This document shows, piece by piece, positions 30,761 through 39,009 of a DNA stretch of 64,000 nt. The notes below the pieces were generated by a model. It saw nothing but the letters and a program-made list of their open reading frames with translations. It was not told where the DNA came from and ran no database searches. Position 1 is the first letter of the stretch. Each line of letters starts with the position of its first letter. The position numbers and the translations under genes were made by a program. The stretch comes from Marinicella sp. (GTDB lineage: Bacteria; Pseudomonadota; Gammaproteobacteria; Xanthomonadales; Marinicellaceae), in contig JANQRW010000017.1 of the NCBI GenBank assembly GCA_028284365.1, positions 1 through 64,000 of the forward strand, in the 5' to 3' direction.

Positions 30761-32137
30761 ATGCAAGTAGTTAATTCTGTGCTTGACCTGATTGGGCGCA
30801 CGCCCATGGTCAAAGTGAATCATTTAGATACCGGTTTATGTAATTTATACCTAAAACTAGAAAATATGAACCCAGGCGGTTCAATCAAAGACCGCATTGG
30901 CATGTCAATGATTGAAGAAGCGGAAAAGGCAGGGCACATCAAGCCTGGAGACACTTTGGTTGAAGGCACAGCTGGTAACACTGGTATTGGCCTGGCTTTG
31001 GTGGCAGCACAAAAAGGATATAAACTTATTTTGGTGATTCCAGACAAGATGAGTAAAGAGAAAATCTTTAACCTCAAAGCCATGGGGGCAGAGATAGTCC
31101 TCACCCGATCAGATGTCGCTAAAGGTCATCCGCAATATTATCAGGATTTGGCTGCCAGCATTGCTGAAGAAACCGAAGGCGCTTATTTTATTAATCAATT
31201 TGCGAACCCTAACAATCCCAAAGCTCATTATCAGACCACTGCGCCAGAAATATTTGAACAATTGAATAACAATGTAGATGCGATTGTATTTGGAGTGGGG
31301 TCAAGTGGTACTGTTACCGGGTTAAGCCAATATGTTAAAGAACACCATCCCAATACTGAATTAATCTTGGCTGATCCAGTGGGCAGTATTTTGGCACAAT
31401 ACATTAATGAAGGTGTCTTAAGTGAGGACAGTGGGAGCTGGAAAGTTGAAGGTATTGGTGAAGACTTCTTACCAAGTATCAGTGATTTTACCCATGTCAC
31501 CAAAGCTTATGCCATCAGTGACCAGGAAAGCTTCAATGCTGGTCGTGAACTTTTGTGCCAGGAAGGTATTTTAGGTGGCTCATCTACAGGTACATTGATA
31601 CAGGCCGCCTTGAATTATTGTCAAGAGGCTACTGAACCAAAAAATGTGGTGGTTTTTGTTTGTGACACGGGTAACAAATACCTGTCTAAAATGTATAACG
31701 ATTACTGGATGATAGACAACGGTTATATGGCAGTCACCCAGTACGGTGATTTACGCGATCTTATCTCCAGACCTTACCAATCCAATGACACCATTGTGAT
31801 GCGACCTAACGAAACTTTATCCACCGTTTACCAACGCATGAAGCTTTATGATGTGTCTCAGATGCCAGTCATGGAAGGTGATGATATTGTTGGAATTATC
31901 GACGAATCGGATGTGTTATTAAAAGTGTTTGAAAATGCCAAGGCTTTTGAAGATACAGTTGATTCGGCCATGACCAGTAATCTGGAATTTTTAGACATAA
32001 AAACACCATTGGATCAGCTGATGCCTATATTTGATGATGGCAAAGTGGCTATTGTGAAAGAAAATCAACAATTTCTGGGTCTCATTACCCGGATAGATTT
32101 ACTCAATTACTTGCGCAGGGTTGATATCAATCAATGA
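30761..32137 (+). CDS. Cystathionine beta-synthase with C-terminal CBS pair
   Basis: A PLP enzyme predicted to condense homocysteine and serine to cystathionine. The 458-residue protein has the beta-synthase fold (NPGGSIKDRIG with the PLP Lys at residue 43, EGTAGNTGIGLA, and GVGSSGTVTG for the phosphate) and a C-terminal CBS pair (about residues 340-455). The CBS region is absent in plain cysteine synthases, and together with the cystathionine lyase/synthase gene 39 bp downstream it argues for cystathionine beta-synthase. The ATG at 30761 is preferred over a TTG at 30731. O-acetylserine sulfhydrylase activity remains an alternative. Confidence 0.87.
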   Translation: MQVVNSVLDLIGRTPMVKVNHLDTGLCNLYLKLENMNPGGSIKDRIGMSMIEEAEKAGHIKPGDTLVEGTAGNTGIGLALVAAQKGYKLILVIPDKMSKEKIFNLKAMGAEIVLTRSDVAKGHPQYYQDLAASIAEETEGAYFINQFANPNNPKAHYQTTAPEIFEQLNNNVDAIVFGVGSSGTVTGLSQYVKEHHPNTELILADPVGSILAQYINEGVLSEDSGSWKVEGIGEDFLPSISDFTHVTKAYAISDQESFNAGRELLCQEGILGGSSTGTLIQAALNYCQEATEPKNVVVFVCDTGNKYLSKMYNDYWMIDNGYMAVTQYGDLRDLISRPYQSNDTIVMRPNETLSTVYQRMKLYDVSQMPVMEGDDIVGIIDESDVLLKVFENAKAFEDTVDSAMTSNLEFLDIKTPLDQLMPIFDDGKVAIVKENQQFLGLITRIDLLNYLRRVDINQ

Positions 32138-32176
32138 TGACCAGATCTCTGTGTTTCAAATTAAAATAAGCTGATT

Positions 32177-33355
32177 ATGAACAACAACGAATACAAAAAA
32201 GATAAAAACTACAAAGGCCTACAAACCAAAGCCATTCATGCTGGACAGTTTGTTGACCCAACCACAGGCGCGGTGATGCCACCAATTTACACCACCTCAA
32301 CTTACGTGCAAAGCAGCCCAGGTAAGCATCAGGGATTTGAGTATTCTCGTTCACATAACCCTACTCGTTTTGCTTATGAACGGGCGGTGGCAGCAATGGA
32401 AAACGGTTCTCATGGTTTTGCCTTTGCCTCAGGCATGGCAGCCACTTCAACCATCATTGAATTGTTAGATGCAGGTGATCATGTGATCGCCATGGATGAT
32501 TTGTATGGTGGTACCAACCGCTTGTTTCGTATGGTGAGAAAACGCTCAGCTAATTTAGAATTTGATTATGTCGATTTGACGGCTGAGGCTGATCATTTGG
32601 ATCAATACTTAAAATCCAACACAAAAATGATTTGGGTCGAAACACCGACCAACCCCATGCTAAAAGTGGTTGATATTGAAAAAATAGTGACGTTTGCTAA
32701 AAAGCATGGCTTGATGACCGTTGTTGACAATACCTTTGCTTCACCATATTTACAAAACCCTTTGGATATGGGCGTGGATTTAGTGATGCACTCAGCCACT
32801 AAATTCATTAATGGACATTCAGATATGGTTGGTGGTTTTGTTGCAGTTAATGATGCTCAACTCGCTGAGCAGGTGGGTTTTTTACAAAACGCCATCGGTG
32901 GCGTTGGTGGTGCTTTTGATGCTTATATGGCTTTACGTGGATTTAAAACGCTGCCATTGCGCATGGAAAAACACTGTCAGAATGCCCAAGTCATTGCTGA
33001 ATGGTTAGAAAAAGACCCCCGCGTAGAAAAAGTGATATATCCGGGACTTAAATCCCACCCACAACATGAACTGGCTAAAAAGCAAATGCGAGGTTTTGGT
33101 GGTATCATCACGGTTTTGATAAAAGGTGGTTTGGAAGAAACAGCAACAATGATGGAAAAGTGTCATTTATTTGCTTTAGCTGAGTCCTTGGGTGGCATTG
33201 AGTCCCTGATTAATCACCCAGCGATTATGACCCACGCCTCCGTGCCCGCAGAACAAAGGGCTAAGATCGGAATGACTGATAACTTGGTGCGGCTGTCAGT
33301 TGGTATTGAAGATGTTGAAGATCTGATCGCAGAATTGGATGTGGCTTTGGGCTGA
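32177..33355 (+). CDS. Cystathionine gamma-lyase or gamma-synthase (Cys/Met PLP family)
   Basis: A 392-residue enzyme of the Cys/Met metabolism PLP family. Seen are the N-terminal TKAIHAGQFVDPTTGAVMPP and YTTSTYVQSSPG, EYSRSHNPTRFAYERAVAAM, the PLP-binding Lys in MHSATKFINGHSD (about residue 205) and the C-terminal SLGGIESLINHPAIMTHAS. Motifs alone do not separate gamma-lyase from gamma-synthase. The adjacent cystathionine beta-synthase gene suggests reverse transsulfuration, in which this enzyme would release cysteine from cystathionine. The two genes are likely one operon. No terminator was seen after it; repeat DNA begins within about 20 bp. Confidence 0.88.
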   Translation: MNNNEYKKDKNYKGLQTKAIHAGQFVDPTTGAVMPPIYTTSTYVQSSPGKHQGFEYSRSHNPTRFAYERAVAAMENGSHGFAFASGMAATSTIIELLDAGDHVIAMDDLYGGTNRLFRMVRKRSANLEFDYVDLTAEADHLDQYLKSNTKMIWVETPTNPMLKVVDIEKIVTFAKKHGLMTVVDNTFASPYLQNPLDMGVDLVMHSATKFINGHSDMVGGFVAVNDAQLAEQVGFLQNAIGGVGGAFDAYMALRGFKTLPLRMEKHCQNAQVIAEWLEKDPRVEKVIYPGLKSHPQHELAKKQMRGFGGIITVLIKGGLEETATMMEKCHLFALAESLGGIESLINHPAIMTHASVPAEQRAKIGMTDNLVRLSVGIEDVEDLIAELDVALG

Positions 33356-33376
33356 AGCCTTCGTTGTCAAGTTAAT

Positions 33377-34010
33377 ATAAAGGAATGTTTTTGGGTCTTA
33401 CGCTTCCGCTCCAAGCTCACGCAGCACACCTATATCCCTATAGGCGTCGGTCTCTGTTCCGGACTCGACTCTAACACCTATATCCATATAGGCGTCGGTC
33501 TCTGTTCCGGACTCGACTCTATCTCCTGCATCCTTGCCGTCGTACGCTTCCGCTCCAAGCTCAGTTTACGCCATTTCGTCTATGCTTCTTTTACTTAGGT
33601 AAAAACCGCAAATACGCCATTGGCTATCCTGCAGCACACCTATAGGCGTCGGTCTCTGTTCCAGACTCGACTCTACCTCCCCCATCCATGGGGTCGTCTT
33701 GGCATACTGCCAAACCGTCTTACTTTCTTTACCTGCTCTTGCACTTTCTGATTGGCCTACATGGATGTAGGTCTGTCGCGTGAGTTTGGAACGTAAGTGC
33801 ATTCCATAATGGTGCAGCTTCCACTCCAAGTTCACGCTAAGCACCTCCGTCCATGGTGGTGTCTTTGCTTCGCAAAGCCACCACCACTTCATGGTCTGCC
33901 TAACCAAGTGCACGCATGACAGCATTCAAGCAAGACTTATTGCCTTTCATGCAAACCGTCATGCTTTCATTGCTTATGCTGGTCAAGCTGCTCAACAGCT
34001 TTCCAAAGAT
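33377..34010. repeat. Cluster of interspersed repeat modules
   Basis: This 630-bp stretch fills the gap between the transsulfuration operon and the sigma factor gene. It contains a 48-bp unit in tandem (33426-33473 and 33474-33521, one mismatch) and a third partial copy (33637-33675). It also holds a near-perfect hairpin (33855-33885), a 44-bp segment (33862-33905) identical in reverse orientation to 58472-58515, and a module (33920-34003) that is 80/84 identical to positions 23-106. A 119-codon minus-strand frame (33566-33925) spans several modules and looks incidental. From 34011 to 34145 nothing recognisable is seen. Confidence 0.8.
33426..33521. repeat. 48-bp tandem duplication within the repeat cluster
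   Basis: Two head-to-tail units of 48 bp (33426-33473, 33474-33521) differ at one base. Each holds a short palindrome (CCTATAT, two or three bases, ATATAGG type) followed by the module GGCGTCGGTCTCTGTTCCGG and ACTCGACTCTA. Only two full units are present and there is no spacer variation, so this is a tandem duplication, not a CRISPR array. Confidence 0.85.
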
Positions 34011-34145
34011 TTTATTCCTATATCAGGCAAACTTAAAGTATCCTCCCGAGCTTGATGTTGCAGTTTCTTTCGATTTTATCGATGGTGTAAATCTGCTTGC
34101 TGCTTGAAAATCTTTGATAGAATGTATGGTTAATTAGAAAATAAC

Positions 34146-34166
34146 AAGCCATGTCTATGGCTTTTA
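34146..34166 (+). terminator. Short hairpin with T run upstream of the sigma factor gene
   Basis: AAGCCAT (34146-34152) pairs with ATGGCTT (34157-34163) around a four-base loop and is followed by TTTAAC. It lies 14 bp before the sigma factor ATG. It may end upstream transcription or attenuate the sigma gene; the stem is only 7 bp, so confidence is low. Confidence 0.35.
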
Positions 34167-34179
34167 ACACTGAAGATGT

Positions 34180-34740
34180 ATGACTACAAGTGAGGTTAGT
34201 GCGTTACTTAATGAAGCCAAGGATGGTGATCCGATTATATTTAATAAAATATATGAGTTGTTGTATGCGGAGATTAAATCAATTGCCAGTTTTCAGCTGA
34301 GCCACTTATACGCCGGGCAAACCATCAGCCCAACGGTATTGGCTCATGAATGTTATCTCAAGTTAATGAAAAATAAAAATATCACATTTGAAAATAAACG
34401 CCACTTTCTCAATTGTATGACAAAAGCCATGCGCCTGTACCTCATTGATACACTGCGTGCTAAGTCAAGTCAGAAAAGGAAAGTCCATCAAGTAGATATT
34501 GAGATAACAGGGTTTGTTGGAGATGAGGATGTGTCTTTTAAGTTAATGGAAATTGATCGTATGCTTGATATGGTTGAACAAATTGATGCAAAGATGTCTG
34601 AATTGTTACATTACAAATTGATCATTAATCTAAGTTTTAAAGAAATTGCCGATGTCTTTCAGCAGTCAGAGCGCCAAACCATGCGTCAATGGAAACAGGC
34701 TAAAGCGCTGTTGATTGCAATGATCAATAGTGAAGAGTAA
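34180..34740 (+). CDS. ECF-type RNA polymerase sigma factor (Sigma70_ECF family)
   Basis: A 186-residue sigma factor of the ECF-like group often linked to receptor-type Ser/Thr kinases. Region 2 is seen in LLYAEIKSIASFQLSHLYAG, SPTVLAHECYLKLMKN and FLNCMTKAMRLYLIDTLRAK; region 4 is the C-terminal LSFKEIADVFQQSERQTMRQ, a helix-turn-helix. There is no anti-sigma gene next to it. In this family, control is thought to come from a nearby kinase, and one lies 2.4 kb downstream on the same strand (37125), separated by a beta-helix gene on the opposite strand. A GAAG just upstream may serve as a weak ribosome-binding site. Target promoters are unknown. Confidence 0.88.
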   Translation: MTTSEVSALLNEAKDGDPIIFNKIYELLYAEIKSIASFQLSHLYAGQTISPTVLAHECYLKLMKNKNITFENKRHFLNCMTKAMRLYLIDTLRAKSSQKRKVHQVDIEITGFVGDEDVSFKLMEIDRMLDMVEQIDAKMSELLHYKLIINLSFKEIADVFQQSERQTMRQWKQAKALLIAMINSEE

Positions 34741-34816
34741 TTTGTTAGGCAGGTGATAAATACTTGTGCTCCTACCACCGACACTGTGTTAACTTAATAC
34801 AGGATTGGTGTTAAAC

Positions 34817-36820
34817 TCATTCAAAATCATCTTGGAAAATAAGGTCGCTACACTGTGCCACTTGTTCAGGGTTGATGAGTACATGAAATGCTGCATTCAG
34901 TGGCATACCGGCGAAATCTTGATTAAAAACATACCATTGTTCATTGACATGAGAATAAGCCACGCCGATGGGGGAATCATTAAATACGCCTTGGGAAGCA
35001 CTCTGTGTCACCTGGACTTGGGCGCAAGGTACTCCATTAATGATTCTGTTGTTTAAGAAAGTCGAAGAGGTAAAAGTATTACCTGCTGTAGCAATGTGCT
35101 CCCAAGCACTTTTACTTCGATTCTGATGATACACATTGAAATTGGAGCCCTGTGGCATGTCTACCAGGTCGAAATTAATAACAGCCCATTGTGAACCAAA
35201 ATAAATAACACCAAAAGGGTGTGGGTTGTAGGTGCCTGTCCAGTGTTGTGTGACTTGTAGTATCAGGTTGTTGTTGCCATTGAGGGAGGAGTTGTTGATG
35301 GGGGTGTTATTGGAACCTGCGCTTGACTTGGTGTGTTCAAAAGTATTGCTTTGAGAGGCAAATCTGGTCACGTTAAAAGCTGCATTAGAATTCAAAGCTT
35401 GAAGTCCTTGGTTGAAAATAGCCCAGACATCACCAAAGGCGTTTGAGAAGAAAATACCCTCATGGTCGTTGTTATACACACCACCAACACCATTGGGGTT
35501 AAAGTTTGCGGTGATGTGAAGGTTATCCAATGAGGCCAGATTATTTGTTGCTTCATTGTCAATGGTGGTAATGTGGGTTGTACTGGTGCTGTGGTGAGTG
35601 AAATTCACATCGCCTCTTTCATAAGCACCGATGTCAACATTATTGCCGTTGGAGCCATTTTTTAGACGAAGTAAACCATCAGCATCAATAAAAGGAGCGT
35701 CACCAACAGCTATTAATATGGTGTTGTTGCCAGCTCCATCAGCTGGTGAGTCAGGGCGTAATCGAGCATTTAATAACCCTTTTATCTTTGGATCCACATC
35801 CAGGGCATTGGCACCTGGTGTGTAATTGAAATTGCTGCTGTTATCAAAAGATAAATTGTAATTGTTGCTGACAGTCACTCCTGCGCCAAAATCAAAGCCG
35901 ATACCACATTGAGTCACTAAGTTATTGTAAATCAAGGCATCGAGTGAACCACCATTTTGTTTCAGCTCTATACCCCATCGACAATTAATCATGGAATTAT
36001 TGACTATATCAACTTCGGTGGTTCCAGCATCACTGATCACATGAATTCCGGAATTAAAGTATATGTTACCTTCCCGATAAAAGGCATTGCTGGAAACATC
36101 CATGTCCATATGGCCACTGTCACCACCACCACGGTGGATAAAAAGCCCACCTTGAGAACCTCCGTATACTTCGTTGCCAGTGATATTCATATTGAATTGT
36201 GTATCGGTTTCATCATATAACCGAATACCCATAGAATCGATTCCTAAAGCCGTCACTTGGTTTCCATATATTTGGCCAGTTACAGTTCCAAGTGGAGCGG
36301 TTCTTTTGATGATGTTGAGGGCACCGTAGGCTGGGACACCTGAATTCTCTGCAGTATTGTGTATGTCATTGTAATTGATTTGTAAATCGAGAACAGCATT
36401 AGAAAATGCACCGATGTGAATACTTGGTACTGTACCTAAACTGTCAAGAATGGTATTGTTTTCAATAATAAAAGTGTTGTTGGCTCCGCTGTGAATCATT
36501 TGTAACCGCCCTTTGGTTAAGGTCAGCCCTTTAACGATAACGGTTCTGGCAGTGGTTGTGTTGGAATTGATGGTGATTGAACGATTTGCAGAAAATGTGG
36601 GGTTATAGCCATCACCAGCAACCAAAGAAACCACTTTGTTGGTAAACACATCTTCAACAATTGGACCATCGGTTCTAATTTCGATGTATTCCCCTTCTGG
36701 GCTTCCATCTATACAGGCTTGTAGTGTGTTGTTACAAGGAGTTGTTGTGTCAGGCCAAATAGAAAAAGCGTGGTTACCTGTACTGTAAATAAATAGGCTG
36801 ATAAATATGATCGATTTCAT
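34817..36820 (-). CDS. Secreted right-handed beta-helix protein with tandem C-terminal repeats
   Basis: A 667-residue exported protein. A signal peptide (about residues 1-19) is followed by a parallel beta-helix region (about 25-405) rich in Asn and Gly, with strings such as NNTFIIENNTILDSLG and VDIVNNSMINCRWGIEL. Three tandem repeats of 80-90 residues come next (about 416-504, 505-589, 590-660). Each shares a pattern like PFGVIYFGSQWAVINFDLVD and a downstream FNV or FHV. The extreme C-terminus is CSDLIFQDDFE, a tail of the DxIFxDxFE kind seen on many secreted proteins of related bacteria. No enzymatic motif was seen; an adhesin or surface-coat role is plausible. It lies between the ECF sigma gene and the kinase gene on the opposite strand. 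Confidence 0.78.
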   Translation of the reverse strand: MKSIIFISLFIYSTGNHAFSIWPDTTTPCNNTLQACIDGSPEGEYIEIRTDGPIVEDVFTNKVVSLVAGDGYNPTFSANRSITINSNTTTARTVIVKGLTLTKGRLQMIHSGANNTFIIENNTILDSLGTVPSIHIGAFSNAVLDLQINYNDIHNTAENSGVPAYGALNIIKRTAPLGTVTGQIYGNQVTALGIDSMGIRLYDETDTQFNMNITGNEVYGGSQGGLFIHRGGGDSGHMDMDVSSNAFYREGNIYFNSGIHVISDAGTTEVDIVNNSMINCRWGIELKQNGGSLDALIYNNLVTQCGIGFDFGAGVTVSNNYNLSFDNSSNFNYTPGANALDVDPKIKGLLNARLRPDSPADGAGNNTILIAVGDAPFIDADGLLRLKNGSNGNNVDIGAYERGDVNFTHHSTSTTHITTIDNEATNNLASLDNLHITANFNPNGVGGVYNNDHEGIFFSNAFGDVWAIFNQGLQALNSNAAFNVTRFASQSNTFEHTKSSAGSNNTPINNSSLNGNNNLILQVTQHWTGTYNPHPFGVIYFGSQWAVINFDLVDMPQGSNFNVYHQNRSKSAWEHIATAGNTFTSSTFLNNRIINGVPCAQVQVTQSASQGVFNDSPIGVAYSHVNEQWYVFNQDFAGMPLNAAFHVLINPEQVAQCSDLIFQDDFE

Positions 36821-37124
36821 GATTTTCCTCTTTCAAAACATCTATAGGAGCCTTATGTGATTCAGTCAGAAAACTGTGCTTGATAAGCAATGATAAGTTA
36901 CTTGCAATGGCATATTGGCAAGCTTTTTTACTGTGTTTATGACGAGAAAAAGGCCTCTTATGTTTTATTTTCGGAAAATAAGCTATTTTCCTGACATTTT
37001 ATAAAAAATAATTAGCTTCTGTTTCAGTATTTGAATTAATGATATCTTCAGCGCTTAGTTAATCATTGTTAAAACCTGTTACACTTATGAAATCTATCAG
37101 GAACCAATACTGTGAAAGCTTTTG
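36821..37124. other. Divergent intergenic region (beta-helix / kinase)
   Basis: A 304-bp AT-rich gap between divergently transcribed genes. It must hold both promoters, but I could not pick out convincing -35/-10 pairs, an operator or a repeat copy in it. A candidate motif recognised by the neighbouring ECF sigma factor could lie here, which comparison with other promoters of the genome would show. Confidence 0.5.
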
Positions 37125-38654
37125 ATGAAAAATAGTGTGGATAAAAGTCAAGTAGAAATTTGGAGAGAGGCTTATGGCCTTTTTGTGAGCATTGTGAAGT
37201 TGCCAAAAGAAGAAGCTTTGGAGGAGTTGAAACGACTTGGCGGTGTTGATGAAGTTGTAAGACAGGCCGTTTTTCGATTAATTGAGGCCAGTAATGAATC
37301 GACTGAATACTTAAAAGATATGGTTTCTCATCATCGAGAATGTGTCATAACAGCCATCTCTCAATATACACCTGGTGACATGTTCAATGAATTCCAATTA
37401 TTAGAAAAAATCGGCCATGGCGGGATGTCGCAAGTTTATAAGGCCAAAAGAGTTAACACTGAACAGCAAAAGAAAGTTGCTATAAAGATATTTTCACCGA
37501 CGGTACAATCACCGTTACTACTCGATCAATTTTTGAATGAACAAAAGATTCTGTCGAAGCTTTCTCACCCGAATATTGTAGATTTTTTACATGGTGGAAC
37601 AACCAAAAACCAAGAACCATATTTGGTCATGGCTTTGGTTGATAATGCGCTGCCTTTAGATCAGTTTTGTCGACAAAGTGCTTTCAATGTAAAAGAAAAA
37701 ATAAGGCAAATTATTATTTGTGCTAATGCGTTGGCATATTTGCATGCCAATTTGATTATTCACAGAGATTTAAAGCCTGATAATATATTGGTTAATGAAG
37801 CAGGTGAGATCAAGATTGTTGACTTTGGTATTGCCAAATTTATCAATAAAGACCATAACCTGAATCATACCACCATTATGGCACTCACCCCAAAGTATGC
37901 TGCACCTGAACAGGTTAACGCAGAAACAGTGAGCATAAAAACTGATGTGTTTTCATTGGCTGTTATTGCGCTTGATTTGTTGATCGATACCAATCCATTA
38001 CCAGCCGACCGATTGATTAAGTCCTGTAAAAATGATGAGGTCTATATTGAAAATTTACTGAAGTCTCTCAACACAGACAAAGATTTAAAAAACATCCTTG
38101 CAAAGGCATTGAAAACTACACCTGATGAGCGGTATGAAACCATGAACAGTTTTGCCAGTGACCTAAGTGCTTGGATGGAGCATAAACCTGTGAGTGCAAC
38201 TGGCAATACATGGTTCTATAAGTTCACAAAGTTTGCTATGAGGAGGACAGCATTATTCACCACCGTGGTGATTTCATTGACCACCTTGTTTATCATGTTA
38301 TTTGCTTTGATTTGGCAAACTCAGGCGACTGTGAAAGAGCAACAAAGGGCTGTTGAAATAAAAACATTCATGCTGGATTTGTTTTCATCAGCAGACCCTG
38401 AAAAAAACAGTGAGGGGAAATTAAGAGCTGTCGATTTATTAAACATTGCCAGCAAACAGCTCAAAAACAGATATAAACAAAATCCTGAAATAAAGGCTGA
38501 AATTTTAACCAGTATTGGTTCGGCATTCATCAATCTGGGTTCCACATATGATGGTGAACAATTGTTATTAGAGTCTTTAGATTACGATGCTGGCAATGTT
38601 AATACACAACTTAAACTGTTAGAGCATTACATTGCTTCCACAATTATGGTGTAG
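37125..38654 (+). CDS. Receptor-like serine/threonine protein kinase, C-terminal sensor truncated
   Basis: A 509-residue protein with an N-terminal region of unknown fold (about 1-85) and a Hanks-type kinase domain (about 88-350). Key residues are present: IGHGGMSQVYKAK glycine loop, AIKIF with Lys121, HRDLKPDNILV with Asp215, DFGIAKF (233-239) and the YAAPEQV segment. A membrane span (about 376-397) and about 110 extracytoplasmic residues follow. In this family the outer part normally continues into many TPRs. Here the frame stops after LLEHYIASTIMV, and a TPR-like continuation is found in another frame just downstream. The kinase domain looks active. It probably acts with the ECF sigma factor at 34180. 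An ATG at 37125 is used; a TTG lies one codon earlier. Confidence 0.85.
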   Translation: MKNSVDKSQVEIWREAYGLFVSIVKLPKEEALEELKRLGGVDEVVRQAVFRLIEASNESTEYLKDMVSHHRECVITAISQYTPGDMFNEFQLLEKIGHGGMSQVYKAKRVNTEQQKKVAIKIFSPTVQSPLLLDQFLNEQKILSKLSHPNIVDFLHGGTTKNQEPYLVMALVDNALPLDQFCRQSAFNVKEKIRQIIICANALAYLHANLIIHRDLKPDNILVNEAGEIKIVDFGIAKFINKDHNLNHTTIMALTPKYAAPEQVNAETVSIKTDVFSLAVIALDLLIDTNPLPADRLIKSCKNDEVYIENLLKSLNTDKDLKNILAKALKTTPDERYETMNSFASDLSAWMEHKPVSATGNTWFYKFTKFAMRRTALFTTVVISLTTLFIMLFALIWQTQATVKEQQRAVEIKTFMLDLFSSADPEKNSEGKLRAVDLLNIASKQLKNRYKQNPEIKAEILTSIGSAFINLGSTYDGEQLLLESLDYDAGNVNTQLKLLEHYIASTIMV

Positions 38655-38962
38655 ATCATTTCATAACCATCAATGGAAATATAGAGTTGGCAGTGTTGAT
38701 GTTTAAAAACGATCGAAAACAGCAAGCCATTGATTTTATTTTACAATTTAAGGATCAATTGATTGCTAAATTTGGTGAAGTTAATGAACATACCATACAT
38801 GCCATCAATGTCTATGTTAATTTCATGTATGATATGAACCAGGTCGATGGCCTTTTAACTTTATTGGAACAAAATCACCAAAACGCAATTAATAACTTGG
38901 CACAGGGGCATAAAGAGATTGTGTATTCAAGCGACCTCTTGGAAAAGATAAAAAATAATTAA
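38615..38962 (+). pseudogene. Frameshifted remnant of the kinase TPR tail
   Basis: In the frame shifted by two bases from the kinase, the sequence is open from 38615 to 38962, overlapping the last 40 bp of the kinase frame and continuing for about 100 codons past its TAG. The encoded stretch includes RKQQAIDFILQFKDQLIAKF, then GEVNEHTIHAINVYVNFMYD and MNQVDGLLTLLEQN. This matches the style of the TPR_10-like repeats (G-E-x-H-x-x-T-x-x-A-x-N) that end such kinases. The only start codons are weak (TTG at 38687) and no ribosome-binding site is visible. A frameshift in a formerly continuous gene is the simplest reading; even joined, the tail would be short for the family. Confidence 0.6.
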
Positions 38963-39009
38963 AACAAATGCAGCTGCTGCGGTAACAGTTCAGTGAAATA
39001 AATCTTAAA

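Noticed and set aside
33426-33521. Possible CRISPR array
   Set aside because: Only two full 48-bp units are present, head to tail with no unique spacers, and no cas genes are in the window.
33566-33925. 119-codon minus-strand ORF in the repeat cluster
   Set aside because: It runs through several repeat modules and hairpins, has no family resemblance or ribosome-binding site, and parts of its sequence recur in other frames at other repeat copies. It is most likely non-coding.
34805-35056. 83-codon plus-strand ORF at the end of the beta-helix gene
   Set aside because: It is antisense to the C-terminal repeats of the beta-helix protein, which has a signal peptide, repeats and a conserved tail.
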